A stretch of DNA of 64,000 nucleotides from Tetraselmis striata (lineage: Eukaryota; Chlorophyta; Chlorodendrophyceae; Chlorodendrales; Chlorodendraceae). Below are positions 32,258 through 45,800 of the stretch, piece after piece (the first letter of the stretch is position 1; every line of letters begins with the position of its first letter). The stretch is taken from NCBI GenBank assembly GCA_006384855.1, contig VCJN01001758.1, forward strand, positions 248,001 to 312,000, read 5' to 3'. The notes beneath the pieces are model-generated. The model saw nothing but the letters and a program-made list of their open reading frames with translations, was not told the origin of the DNA and searched no databases. The position numbers and the translations under genes are program-made.

Positions 32258-33555
32258 CTACCGGCGGTAAGCCGACGCCTCGGCTGCGATGGGGTGGGGC
32301 ACAACATGGTGTCAGCGAGGTGGCCGCCGGGCGCGGGTGGCCGCAGGCAGGAGCATCGAGGGGCATTCGGGGGGGGGAGAGGGGGGGGGGGGGGGGGGGT
32401 TGAGGGGGCGCGCCTGGTAGCTCGAAGGAGGGCGGCCCGCGGATGGCGTGGCGCTGCTCCGGGGCCGCCTCGCCCGCCTCTGACGCCGGCAGGCTCCCGG
32501 ACAGCCGCTCCATGCGCGCCATCTGAGGGCGCCACGAGAGGCGGGGAGGACGGAACCGCCTCAGGGCAATACAGTGTATGGAGGGAGTGCGGCCGCGCCA
32601 TGCCCGGCGGGCGCGAGAGCGCCGATGGGGAAGGGGGCGGAGAAAAGAGGAAGGAAAGGGGGGGGGGGGGGGGGGCGCAATTGAGGGGGCGTGTGACCCC
32701 CCTTTCACTGAAGCTTTCGACCAGGCGTTAGAGCCTGTATATAGACATGACAAGTGCTGGCTGCCCTGGTCTTGCGGCGAAGTGTCAGGTATGGGCGCCC
32801 GAGGTTGCCGCGCACTGATGCCTCACCCGCAGGTGGTGGATGCGTGGATACCCACCCGCCCCAGCGTTCAACAGCCGACGTAAGTGGCATCGCCTATCCC
32901 ATGCGAGGGTGCTGAGTGAGAATGACTCCCCCCAAAAAATACTTCTATGGGTATTTGGTACGGGGGGGGGGGGGGGGGGGGGGGCGCCGGCGGACCTGCA
33001 CCACCGCGCCCGCAGCCGCCTCGAGCTGCCCCACCGCGAGTGACACCGCCTCCGCGCGCGCGCACACCTGCGCGCTCACCTCCCCCAGCGCCTGTGCCGC
33101 CTCCTCCAGGCACCGCCGCGCGTGCTCTCGGGATGAGTCCACCACCCTGCACGCGTCGAGGGGGTACGGGGCGGGGTTAGAAGGGGGGGGGCGACACAGG
33201 AGTGAGTGGTCGGGCGCCGGCCACACTTAAAAGTAAGGGTGTTCTCCTACATCGGGACTACCAGGGACATAGAAGGGAGGACCAGTGAGAAACAGAGGCG
33301 CAAGTTTCAAAACGACAACCTCGGAGCACCTTGGGGCACCCTCGGAGCGGAAAGGGGCATCCCTCGGAGCGGCCCACAACGTCGCCCGCTGCCCCGCCCC
33401 GCACACCCAGCCACTCACCCCGCCTTGTCGGCGTGCCGCAGGAACTGGCTCTCATAGCACTCCGCCGCGGCGGTCGCCTCCTCCCCCGCCCGCCGAAGTC
33501 GCTCCGCCGCGCCAGCCAGCTGCTCCTCGCTGCCGCGCACACTGCCGGCCGCCAT
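32258..33555 (-). CDS. Small coiled-coil protein, tentatively Abl-interactor (ABI/ABIL)-like
   Basis: Exons on the minus strand: 33555-33419, 33146-32996, 32522-32414, 32283-32258. Together they give 423 nt and 140 aa, with phases matching at every junction. The third intron would start GC (CCAG then GCGCGC) rather than GT. Exons 1 and 2 are safest. They read AAAECYESQFLRHADK then VVDSSREHARRCLEEAAQ and ALGEVSAQVCARAEAVSLAV, which lines up with the ABI-family pattern AAEYCE..FL..K..V...(Y)A..AL...HLG.V. In plants ABI-like proteins are subunits of the SCAR/WAVE complex that activates Arp2/3. The protein here is much shorter than usual, so the name is tentative. If the GC donor is wrong, exon 3 runs on to a stop near 32124. 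Start: the ATG at 33555. Confidence 0.55.
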
Positions 33556-34017
33556 CTGGCTTCCAACAGGCGTCAGAGTCCTAGCAGCGAAGTAGGCAAG
33601 GCGGCGTATACCCCGGTGTGCCGAGGCGCACAGCAGCAACGGCTAGGCTCGAAGCGGTGCAGTCTGACCACGACTGCAAAAGCTTGGACAGGTCTGTGAC
33701 GCCTCAGGGCAAGGAGATACCAGTAGCGCCTGATGCGTGCTTCCTGCGGCCCGTAGTAGTTTACATTGAGCGACTCGTCCGCCTGGCGAGTTGGCGACAC
33801 TTCCGCCCATTCCGCCCCATGGAATTCGCTCGTATGTAAATGGAGATAGTCGCTGTATATTATAGCTATTAATATGCATATCGTTCTGTCTTATTGCGTG
33901 CTGCATCAGTATTAAGGCGAAACGTTAGCGCAAGGGGCAGTAGCCGCGAACAACCCAAGCCGTCTCACTAAAAACAGTAGTTTATATTTACTATAATTTT
34001 CAGAAATTGCAACTACA
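33556..34017. other. Spacer between the coiled-coil gene and tRNA-Gly
   Basis: Probably the promoter and leader of the minus-strand gene, then lower-GC sequence up to the tRNA. No coding exon recognised. Confidence 0.4.
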
Positions 34018-34089
34018 GCGCTGGTAGTCCAATGGTTAGGATAGTTGCCTTCCAAGCAATTGATCCGGGTTCGATTCCCGGCTAGCGCA
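34018..34089 (+). tRNA. tRNA-Gly (UCC)
   Basis: A complete 72-nt cloverleaf. The acceptor GCGCTGG pairs with CTAGCGC (one G-U) with discriminator A. The anticodon arm is GTTGC-CTTCCAA-GCAAT, with TCC at positions 34-36. The T-arm CCGGG-TTCGATT-CCCGG is perfect. Internal box B GGTTCGATTCC is intact. No intron and no encoded CCA, as expected for a eukaryotic nuclear tRNA. A T5 run 9 bases after the 3' end is a Pol III terminator. Confidence 0.97.
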
Positions 34090-34097
34090 ATTTCCCG

Positions 34098-34102
34098 TTT
34101 TT
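34098..34102 (+). terminator. Pol III T-run terminator of tRNA-Gly
   Basis: TTTTT shortly downstream of the mature tRNA 3' end, the usual RNA polymerase III stop signal. Confidence 0.75.
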
Positions 34103-35347
34103 CCCGCCTGCATATCACGCGTTATTGCTCCGCAGCAGGGTGACCGCCGCGCGCTCGATTCCATAGCGCTAATCTTCTGGTACACCCAGCAAGCTATCCC
34201 ACCGCCGGGTTAGGCCGCGACTAGCTAGGGCACAGCTGCTGCTGCAGCTGACGGCGTCGTCAAGTTACAGCATGCCCATATCGCGACCATGTGCGTCATT
34301 TCGACTATAAGTTCATTTGTATGTATTTTCAGAGCTTATAAATGTGCTCGGATGGTCCTTAAACTTCACCCGACTCGTGTATCTGTTGTTATACTCGACG
34401 TGTAGGCTGTTGTTTGGGTGAAGGGTTTGATTAAACCTGTGATAATGAAGTTTTTGATCATAGTATAAAATGTGCAACACTCCAGGGTTTCCAGTCATAG
34501 ACCCTAGATTCACGTAATTTTAAACTCAGATTTGGCGCGAAAAAGGGCGTCGCCTACCCAGGTACCCAGGGCTTTCCGTAACTGGACGATTGCTGCCTAA
34601 ACGTAGAGACGCTGATGTAAGGAAAGCCCTGATGTAATTAAAAATATGAACGTAGAGACGCTGCGACGGTTTCACTGGTGCCAGTCCTGTCCCGGGGGCG
34701 GGGAAAAAAAAGGGCGGCCTGGGACTTATGTGGAGAGGTGTATGCTCCTAGTAGCCGGACATTTATACTGGCAGCGCAGCACGCACGCTTGCTGAGAACT
34801 ATTAGATGGCCGAAGAACCTGGCACGAACCCCTCCTCGAGCCGTCGTCCCACGTATGCACAAACGATCCGGCCTCCAAAGGACTACGAGATGCCCAGCCC
34901 AGGCGACCGCATACGGCCCCGGGAAGTCGGGCCATGAGCGAGCTAGCCGGCAGTGCTGTCGAGGAGCGAGTTTTTTAGGCATCCATCATCCAACTGCGCA
35001 CTAGCAGCCGTCGAATGCCGGTGAGCCACTGGCTGTCATGAGCTGAGGGTCTTTCGGCGCATGCATACAAGACGCCGACCAGTGTCTGCGCGTGCCCGCC
35101 CCCCCCCCCCCCCCCCCAACCCCAAGCAGTGCCAAGGCATTGGCTGGACGGAGAGAGGGCAGCCCAAGCATTGCGCGAGCGGCCAGCATGCATGCACGAG
35201 GGCCGGCCCCTCGGAGGGCGGACGGCGGCAGACATTCAGTGACGCGCGGCTCTCCCCGTGATGACACAACGCCGACCAGCGCGGCCGTAATTACAGCCCA
35301 TCACCTCCCCCCCCCCCCCCCCCAAACCCTACCGCATCGGGGGGCTA
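34103..35347. other. Unassigned spacer downstream of the HERC-like gene
   Basis: No domain-bearing frame. Contains a short inverted repeat (CAGGGCTTTCCGTAA near 34567 against GTAAGGAAAGCCCTG near 34618) with a direct repeat AACGTAGAGACGCTG twice between 34598 and 34664, and C-runs near 35099-35117 and 35308-35324. Confidence 0.5.
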
Positions 35348-38300
35348 CTACTCCAGGCCAAAGCCCTCCGCGTTGAGGATGGCGAGGCGCAGCAGCGCGC
35401 GCATCTTGTCCAGCGACGCGTACTCCGGGAGCAGCAGCGTGTTGAAGCAGGTGTGGCTGGTGGGCAGCTTGCCGGTGTCGCCGCCGTCGCGCTGGATGAC
35501 GCTGCGCATGCTGCCCAGGCCGCCGATGGGCGCGCGGTCGCTGCCGGTGTAAAACTTGAGAAACTGGTGCTTCTCCGTGTCCGTGAACTGCAGCACGATC
35601 TCCCACAGCCACATCACGGCCTGCGACTCCGCGTTGTACCCGCCGTCGTAGCGCGCGTTCTTCCGCAGCGCGTCAAAGTCCAGGCGGTCCTCCCCGCACA
35701 CCTGCGCCGCCGCGACGCGCACCATCAGCCGCGGTGCCAATGAGGGCCACGGCCTGCGCCATGCTGAAAACCCTAATTACCCTAAACTGCGATGGACGTG
35801 GGGTGATAAGGCGCGCAGCATTAACCCTAAATACCCTACCATACAATGCACATGGGGGGATAGGGCGTGCAACAGAAGACCCAAAATACCCTAGCAAACA
35901 ATACACATGGGGTGATGGGGCGCTTAACATGAAGCCCTATATACCCTACTATACAATGCACATGGGGTCATGGGGTTTGCAACATAAAGCCCTACATGCC
36001 CTACCACACAACGCGCATGGGGCGATGAAGCGCTTAACATGAAGCCCTAAATACCCTAAAGAGCGATGGACATGCGGTGATGGGTCGCGCAACATGAAAC
36101 TCGAAATACCATGCAACATTAAATGCACATGGGGTGACGTGACGCCCAACACCATAAATACCATGTAACATGACGTGGACGTGGGGCGAGGGGCGTGCAG
36201 TATAAACACTAGATATACAATTGACATAGATGAGCAATATAGGGCACGCAACGTAAAACACTAAACGAATAGTTCGATTCGAATGGGCCGTGGGGCGGTA
36301 ATGGGCGTGCAAAACAAACCCTAAATACCCTAAAAAGGATTCTGGGGCGGGCGGCCCACCAGCGCCTCCAGCTCCTGCGCGTGGAACAGGTTCAGCGCCG
36401 GCCCGCCGCACACCATCATAAAGCCCTTGGAGAAGGCCTCAAACTGCGGCTTGATGCTCTCCGTCTGCGGGCACACGAAGCCACCGGACACGCACGCGGC
36501 CGTCAGCTGTTGTGAAGGCAGCTGTTGCACGGGGAGGCAGAGCGCGGTGCACGCGAGGCGTTGGTAGATGTCAGCAGGTGTTTAGGGTTTTGGTTTCGGA
36601 GCAGCAAAATCCACACCACATCTCGAAGCTGAAGTCAACCGGCGCTACAGCACATTTCCATCCAGTGTGGATAACCTAAGATATACCCTATCCCTAGCGT
36701 ACTAGGGTTTGGTTTTTCATGCCCCTGCACCATTCAATCACTGGGCTCGCGGGTCGGAAGCATTGTTTATTGTGTTTGCGTCGCCGAGTCGGGAGACCTG
36801 TGCGATTTTTTGTGGTCCTGGTGTATTCAAGTAAACAATTCCATCATCTAGATGAATCAAACTTGCGGTCTTTCTCTCTGCGGAGGACAAGAAACGATGC
36901 TATACCGCGAACCCACCGCTTGCTTACGGGCGTGCATCAAACTTTTTGCAAACCTGATCATTGAGTTGGTACTTAGGAGATAATAACAAATGCCGCCCGC
37001 CGCACTTTGTTGGAGGGGTGTATACAGCGGGCGGGCCGCGCGCATCACCAGGATATACTCGGTGTAGAGCTCCACAAACTCGCGGCGGTTGTCCTCCGTG
37101 ACGGGGACGTCGCTCCCGCCCGCCTTGAGCTCCACGGGGCGCACCTCCCCGAACGCCTCGATGTCCACCGCAAACGTCTGGCAGAACACGGCCTCCACGC
37201 TGCCGGGCTCCCCCTCGTACTGCAGCAGCTGCTTGAGCGAGCGGCCCAGGATCGGCTGCATCTCCTCCAGGTCGTGCAGCCCCACCGCCTGCTTCAGCAG
37301 CTTCTTGTACAGCACCTGCACCGCGTGCGGTGTCAACATCCCCAGAGGAGGGGAAACACCGAAACTAGGGTGTAACATTTAGGGTTTATATTCGGCTGCA
37401 GGATATTTCCCCTTGAGAACATAAACCTAAACCCTACGCCCTATCGGTGGTTTCATCATAAACCCTATAAAACCTCCGAAACCTGTTAGCCCTAATAATA
37501 TGAACCCTATTCCAGGCCCTGAGGCGCCACCCAGCTTATTCCTGCTGGTGTGTGGATGGAATGCCAGGGGGGGGGGGGGGGGGTAATGTGCTGCAGGCGG
37601 AGAAGGGGGAGGAATGTCTGGGTGTAGGGTTGTTAGGGCAGGGGGGGTGTACCTGCGGGAGCGGCAGGTCCAGCAGCACGGTGTTGTAGATGGCGAGCCC
37701 CATGATGATGCCGATCAGCATGAACTCCTCCTTCGCCTGCGTGCGCCAGCGGCGGCGTCGGCCGTTGTTGGGGGGTCAGCGCGTGAAAGGCAACCGGGCA
37801 GCCAAGACTCTCCAGTGCCGAGTCCCTAACCCAAAAAACATCAAGCACTGCCTCGCCATTGAGCTTTCTTCAAGTGGCAGAGAGGCTTTGCCGTGATACA
37901 CTCACCGCACACATACTTGGCAGGCCCCGGTACAATGCAGTGCGTTCCTCAGCCCCCCATCATGCAGCGCATTTCATGCAGTCACCGAGTCCTCCAGTGT
38001 TTAGGGTCTTAGGGTTTCGCGTCCCGCCGGCGGCGCACCTCGAGCGTGGAGGGGTTGAACCAAAACACGCGCGACTCGTCAAAGTACTGCAGCATGCCGT
38101 AGTCGGGGCGCAGCAGGTCGTTCACCAGCAGCTGGAAAAACTCCTTGCGCACGCCGCCGGCGTCGATGCCGTCCTGCAAGCCGCGCCGCGCATGTTGTCA
38201 GCGGCCCGGCGCGCCGGCTGGGGAGGGGCGGGGCGCATCGAGCCGGGAGCGCCATCGTCCACCCCCTAGTCGACGCCCCTACCCATTGACCGCCCCCCGC

Positions 38301-38935
38301 TGCTCTCCCCTCGCTCACCTCTTTGAGAGCAGCGGCGATGTTTGCCTCTCAGAGTGACGATCAGGTTGCGCGTGAACCCACGTGGATTTGCCAAAGCAAC
38401 GGGCTAAGCATTGCAGGCATGCGGGAGGATCGGATATAGGCAACAGGAGACAGAGCGCACAAGAGCGGCTATACTGCCATATGATCTGACTGACAGAGCT
38501 GCGACACATGTAGCTAGTTGTGTTGGGTGATGTTATGTTTGGGCGCGCTGTGCGTGACTGACAGTTTCCGAGAGCAAGAAACCCTGAAAACCCTGATAAC
38601 ATCGGAACCCCCCCCCTCGCATCCTCTTCCTCTTCCGCTCCCCAAAGCTTTGAGCGAGCAGCGACAACGTCAACCGCAGGCCAAACACGGCGCTTACCAC
38701 GCAATTGTATGTGGCAGAGGCTGAGGGTGGGCGGGCAGTGGGGGTGGGGGTGCGATGATGCGGGGCACAGGAGAGCGCACCTCCCCGATGAAGTGCACCC
38801 GCAGCGGCTTGAGCAGGTCCTTGGTGCGCTGCCGTGAGATCTCCTCCAGCGCGTCCGGCATGATGTGGGTGCGGCGCACGCGGAGGATGCAGTGATCCTG
38901 TGATGGTGGTGGTGTGTGTGTGGTGGTGTGTGGTG

Positions 38936-38966
<31 letters not shown>

Positions 38967-41900
38967 GGGGGGGTTCAGTCAGGGTTTGCAGGGTTGGACG
39001 TCAGACACACCCAAAACCTAAAGCCCTATACAGACCCTGCATTCAAAATCTGAAACATGATGGCAGGAGCAGCGCGGATGGCTCGCTTGTATGAGTACTA
39101 GGAATAATATGCGGAACAGCAGTTAGCCAAGTGGTGATGGTGGTGCTACCCTCGGTGTCTTATTTGTGGACATGTGTATCGCATGCCCAAAACCGAGAAC
39201 ACAGCATCCTAATACTACCTACACGGCATAGCGACTAACACGTCTGATGTATTTGGGGGCATAGGGGCAGGTTACGATAAGTCTCATGTTGGCAATTCAA
39301 AGCAAAAAAATCACCAGTAGGAATTCATGACAACCTTTGTGGAATGCTGTATCTGCTGATTTTTGTGGGCTAGTGTATAAACCTTGGGGGGGGGGGGGTG
39401 GGCGGGGGGCTCTCAAGGCGGCAGGGGCAGCGCAGTTGTTTGAGGGGTGGCGCCCACCTGGTGCCGCTCTGGCACGCCGCACGCATTGGGGGTGGGCAGG
39501 CACATAGAGCCGGTGCGCGAGAGGCTGGAGGTGCGGTGGATCTCGCTCGCCATCTGGCGGCGCTGCGCGTCCGAGGGCACGTGGTGCGGGCTCGGCTCCC
39601 GTGTCACCCCTGCGGCAGCGGTCCGGCGGGCGCGTGTGTCAGCAACAGCGGCAAGTCATCGCAGGCGGCTGAACCGGCGGGGAGGCGGAGCTCAGAGGGC
39701 GGACATTCGGGTGGGGGTGTAGTTCAGGTTTTGGCGCTTCTTGGGCCTTAGGGTTTATACTTGAATACAATAAATACCGAAGACCCAAAAAGCCTACAAA
39801 ACTAACCCTGAAGTGCGAATAGTAAGAGGCGGTACCTGCATGTGCAAATGATTTGGGTGCTTAGGGTTTAGGGTTTTATGGTGTGTGGTACCCTATGCTC
39901 CAGGGCAGTGCTGAGCATGGAGAGATGCGGTTCAGTGAGGTGTCGGATCCGCGGATGCGCAGACCCTAAGAGGTAAACCCCGCCACTCGTGACACTCACC
40001 GCTGGATGAAGACGACGACGACTCCCCTCGCTCTGCGCCTGCAGGTGCAGCGGTGCGGGTGCTCAGGTTTTCCACAGGGGCTGCATCGGTGCGGGGGAGC
40101 TGGCACGCACGCGCAGTTGTAACTCAGGTACATGCTAGGGTATAAATGGGGGGGGGGCGGGGGGGGGGGGGGCGCACGCGCAGAGCTGGAGGCCGGCTCC
40201 CGGTGGTGCTCCCCGTGCGAGCCGCCCAGCAGCATGTCGATGAAGCCGCGCATGACGCCGCCGGTGCGGTTGCTGCCGCTTTGCCGCAGGCGCACGCGGC
40301 GGCCGGAGCTGCCGGTGGCGCTAGCGGAGGAGCCGGCCTCCATGGCGCTGTGAGACTTGGTCAGCGGCAGCACCCGCTCGTCCTCCTGCTGGCCGCGGGC
40401 AGCGGTGGTAAGTCGGCCACAGCAACTGGCCATCCATGTAGGGCCAGCTTCAAAGGGTCAGGGTTTCATGGTCATCAGGGTGCTAGGGTTTATACACATA
40501 CATGGAAAAGCACCCACAGTTTGCACTAGCTCGTATGTAAAACCAGTAATACCACAAGCTAGGGTTGTATTAGGGCATGTGCCGAGTCCGGATTCCTGCT
40601 GTCCAGGGGATCCACACACACACACACACACACACACACCAACGGGTGCCAATGCCGTCAGAAGAACCCTCGTAATACGCGTCAGATTGGGCTTGTGTGC
40701 AACCTACAAGAACTTTCGCTTTAGTTCAGCTATAGTTTCGTCTAATTTGATCCCTGGCCGGTAGGGCCGGCTCTTATTCGCAATAGTGTTCTTATGACGG
40801 CGCTCGGGGGGCCATATGCATTTGACACCCGGCATGGCTGTCCCCAACCTTATCACGTTCTCATCGCCATTTCCAGTCCTGGCTGTTAGGCAGACGGATA
40901 CACGTGATAGCAACCGAAGCAACCTACCGCCTGGGCGATGCGGCCAAGGGTGTGCCGGCGGGACTGCTCCAGCCTGGCCTGCGCGACGGTCGTTTCCATC
41001 CGGATCTTGGCCTCCGTTTGCAGCAGCTTGGACTTGGCCTGGAGGACGGAGGGGTGGAGAGGGGGGGGGGGGGGGGGGGGAGAGAGAGTGAGCGGCGGAG
41101 TGGTGCGGGAGGTCCTGGAGGCGCGGGGCAGGGGCCGGCAGAGCGCGCGCACCTTGCAGTTGAGGAGGAAGGGGTAGGAGCAGAAGGAGAAGGGGCCGTC
41201 CACGCTGGGCCCGTTGGACAGCGTTTCGCGGCTCTGGCGCCACGCGATGTAGTGGTCCAGCACGTCCAGCTTCTCGCTGGCGGGCACGCCGGCGCACAGG
41301 GGCGCATGTCAGCTCGGGGTGGGGGGGGGGGGGGGGGGCAGAGGGGATTGACGGTAGGGGAGGGCAGCGGCGCACCTGATGAGCTCGTTGTGAAAATCCT
41401 CCGCATTGAGCTTGCGCCCAATCATGTTGGCGCGGAAGACTTCATCCAGCAGCTGCACTCCCCCCCCCCAAACAAAACCACACACACAAACACACACACA
41501 CACAGTTCTCAGCGGTCGGCGGTCGCCTTGCGCATGTTCTCCACAGTGCACAGCCGACCCCGGCCCTCGGTGGCCCACCTTGATGCAGTTCATGACGTTG
41601 ACGGTCAGCTTCTTGAGCTTCATCAGCTCGGATGTCAGGTACCCCTGCGAGTCAGCGGGGGGCACGGGGAAGGGGTGTGAAGGGCCAGCGCGCCGAGTAT
41701 GTGCCCCGGGCCAGGCACTCATTTATTTGCGGCAGACAGATTACCCGCACCACCAGACGTGCCTTGTGCACTGCATTGATATACTGTGCAGTCGACATGA
41801 CATGACACCGAGTTCCGCACCGAGAGGTACCAGGTCTCATCTTTTCAGAAAGAGGAGGGATGAAAACGATGATGAGCGGTAGGTTTAGACTAGCCCGGAT

Positions 41901-42814
41901 TAGGTCTAGCAACAGCCGATGGAGGGTCTCCCATGTGTTGATGCCCCCGTGGGAGAGGAGGAGCAGGTGCGCAGACATGAGAAGGGGGGGGAGGGGGGGG
42001 GGGTAAGGGAAGGGGGGGCTCCTACCTGGAGTGGCTGCACCAGGCGGGGATGCAGCACGGCCGCAGGGTACTCCGCCCACCAGCGCTGCAGCATGCGGCG
42101 GCAGGAGGGGTGCCGCGACGAGGCGCTGAGGATGACGGTGCAGAGGCGCGGGAGCAGGTGCGCCGCAAACTTGGGCTCTGCCAGCAGCGGACTCTGGCTC
42201 GCGGCCAACAGCACCTGGGGGAAGGGGGGGGGGGGGGGGGGGCGGTAAATCAGCGCCTTTCTGCTGCCACGGATGGCCGCGCAGGCGCTGTGCGGATGGG
42301 CAGCGTGCAGAGCGGGCGGCGCGGACCTGAACGCGCTCCGCCGTGCCGAGCAGGTGCAGCTTGTGGTAGACGTCGTCCAGCAGATAGAGCGTGCTCTTGT
42401 ACAGCGTGGCGTTGATGAGGTCGCTGCCCATCCCGACCTGCGCACGCAACATGCCCGGGTTCGCTTAGACAGGAACTTGGGCGCCGTGGGGAGGGGGGAG
42501 AGTAGCTGGAGTGAGAGGGATAGGATGGGAAGAGGACAGGGAGAGCAGGCGCACAGGGGTAGACAGCAGATGGCTAGCGCCAGGGCGGGGGGGGGGGGGG
42601 GGGGGGTCATGAGCATGCATCCTCGCTGTGGGATCAAGCCTCGTACCAGCTGCGACTGGATCTTGTCCAGCAGCTCCACGTTGATGCCCACCTGCCGGCC
42701 GGGCGGAGCCAAAAGGGAGCAGCAACGCTCAGCAGCAGGCAGGTGGGGACGTTCTCATGCCGAGGTACAGGCAGGGGCTGGAGGGGCGGGGGGCAAGGGC
42801 GTGGGAAGGGGGAT

Positions 42815-42846
<32 letters not shown>

Positions 42847-45800
42847 GGCGGTCGCACTTGAGATGGCAGGCCGAAGACGGCTGACATGGCGGCGGCGGAG
42901 CTAAAGACCAGCTTCACGGCGGTCAGCAGGTGGAAAAGGGAGATGTGCGGGTGCAAGCCCGGCCCGCCCCCGGGCGCATAGCCCATCTCGGAGGTCTCGC
43001 TGCCGATTTTGGCCTGCTGGCTCGCCTTCGTCAGCGCGCTCTACGCCGCGCACACAACAGCGTCAAGAGCACGCACAAGAGGTACAAGTGCAATCGCGCG
43101 TTGAACATACACACAGCAGCGGAAGGGGGGCAAGGGCCGTCTCAGCCGAGCACCTGCAGGCGGTCGTGGAGGCTGGGCTCCGGCTTGCTGAAGCCCAACT
43201 GCAGGTGCGGGCCCACGAGGAAGCCGCTGCTGTACGAGCCCGCGCAGACCCAGATGACGCCGGGTGCGAGGCCGCCCGGCCGCTTCTTGAGCTCCAGGGA
43301 CAGCTGCCGCGGCGGGTCCACCGTGCCCTCCGCGCCGCGCAGGCCCAGCTGGCCGTGGCTGTTGTCGCCGCAGCCGTACACGGCGCCGTCCTCCGCAAGG
43401 AAGAGCGTGTGGCTGTCGCCGCAGGCGACGGACCTGATTCTTGGGGAGCCCTGCGCCGGCGTCATCGAAGCTTAGGGTCAACAACTCAGGACCTCACGCG
43501 TGGAGGTGAGAGAACAGGGGGGATGGGGGGGATGGGGGGGGGGGGGGGGGGGGGGGGGCACAAGTAGCCTCAAGGCTGCATGACTTGAAACGCCAGCAAG
43601 CAGCAACTGCAGCATATCAAACCCTAAGGATTAAAACCCTAGTTCCCTAATACAACGACAAGCAACACTGGCGAGCAGCAACCCTTCCCCGATGTGCAAG
43701 CCCATGCATCCCAACCCTGCGACCCTATAACATCCGGCGCACCCCACAAAGATGTATACTCCCGTCCACAAAAGATGTGTGATACCTCTAAAGTGCTCTG
43801 TAGCGCTTCTGGGGTCAGGCACAAGTTGGCCGGTCAAATGTATAGCAATGCCGGAAAAACGCAACACTCACAACCCCATGCCTGACCGCCTCCGGGAGCG
43901 GCGTGCCTGCGTCCATCGAGATGGCCACCAACACCCCCAACAGATTTGGCATCGGTTATCTTTCTCGAGTGCGTTATGTGTCTTTCATAAAAGCGCCCCC
44001 CGTAAGACCGCCCCGTACCCAGGGATGGTAAGTGGCGAGAGAGGCAGGCAAAACATTGCGGTCACTCGGGCGTGCTGTCGGTCGCCCATTCGGAGGAGTA
44101 TGAGACCACACCCGCCCCTCGTACCATTAAGGCAATCCCGTGTGGGAGATACGTTGACCAATGATTTAGGTTCTACACATAGACCTATCAAACCCTATCC
44201 TAGCCTAGCCCCATCGTCCGCCCACACAGTTGTCCGCCACCGCTGCTGCCAATGGGGACATGGAGGCGGTGGAGTGGCTGCACCAACAGGGATTCGACGG
44301 GTACCGTCCAGCCATATTCCGGACAGCCCGCAAAGGGGCTGGGAAGGAGGACGTGCAGCGGCGGCGCACCTCAATGGAGACGGCCTGCGGCTCGCGTGAG
44401 TGCTGCTGCACGCCGCTGCCCAGCTGGCCCAGCAGGCCGCTGCCCCACGCCATGGGCGCGCCGGCCAGCAGCACCACGGTGTGGTCGCCGCCGCACGCCA
44501 CGTACGTCACGCCCTGCAGGGGCACCCGCCGCGGCGTGCGCGCGCAGGGGGCGGCCGGCGGCTCCGCCTTTCTGGTGGGCGACGTCGGCGCGCTGGCGGT
44601 GGCGGCGGCTTTGCCCTTCTTGGTGGGCGACTTGTCCCCCTGCAGGCCAAGGGGGGGGGGGGGGGGGGGGGGAGGGAGCGCGCAGGCGTCAGATGCCAAC
44701 GTCGCCAGCATAGCTATAGACATGTCAACAACGCGTCCACATCTGCTCTCCCGCTCCCTCTCTCGCATGCTGACACGACTCTGCCCTTCCAATCCCGTCC
44801 ATCCTCTAGCCCAAACCCAGCATCGTCCTTGCCACTCCGTGGTCACCCCACCACGCACCGGTCCAGGCGTCAGAGTGGCGTGGGCATCTGCAGCGCCCAG
44901 GCCGGCGCCGGGACCAGAGGCCTTGCGCGGCCATCATGGCAGGCATTGTTGTTGTAACGAGCTTCAATGCGAGCTAACTGCATCCAGCTTCAACATCTGT
45001 TCATACGACCAATGTAACCCTGCTGAAACCGCAAGTGGACCCCCCCAACCCCCCCCCACCTTGCTATCAAAACCTAAATCTTGAGTCCTGGTACCCTAAC
45101 CTTCAGATAAGGAGACGTGCTGCATATCAGAAAACCCATAATATACAGACGCGACGCTGCCCATATGGGTCCAACACATGGCGCGCCATGGTTGCAAGCC
45201 CAGAAACCCTATAATTTCCTACCCTAGGGTAGCCGCCACTGCCAAGCGCAACAGGACGCCGCTATCAATCGCCAAGCGCGGCACTGGTTCCACGACACCG
45301 CTAAGGGGGCTAGGGTCTAGGGTTTATGGGCGGCGTCGTGAGGCGGTTGTCAGCTGCATGGGCGTACATGCGGGCGCAGCCAGTGGAGGTCCACCGAAAA
45401 GCCGGACTTTTGCGGCGCCTTGCTGGGCGTGGCATGCTCGCCGTCCTCCTCGGCGTCGAAATCCTCCTGCAGCAGCGCGGGAGGACCCACGGGTGGTAAC
45501 GAATGGCCTAATGCCCTACATCGCGGGGCCACAGGTAAGGTATCCCTATGGGAACGGGCGCGACGCCCCTGAGCTACCTACACCCTTAGCACAAGCTTTG
45601 GGCACGGAGAGTTCGACTGTGCCATACCAAACCCTAGACCCTAAAACCTCGCTCCCAGCTGCCGGGGACAAACTCACGGAGCGGAAGCCACGGCGGAGCA
45701 CGTTAAGGGGGGGGGGGGGGGGGGGGGGTTGAAGGCCGCGTACCTCTGCGTGCGAAAAGAGCCACTCCGCTGCCACCTCCACACCACTGTTTCCGGTCTC

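Noticed and set aside
35768-36338. Chromosome end or fused telomere
   Set aside because: The CCCTAA-like words are parts of longer degenerate units inside a conserved intron, with coding exons on both sides.
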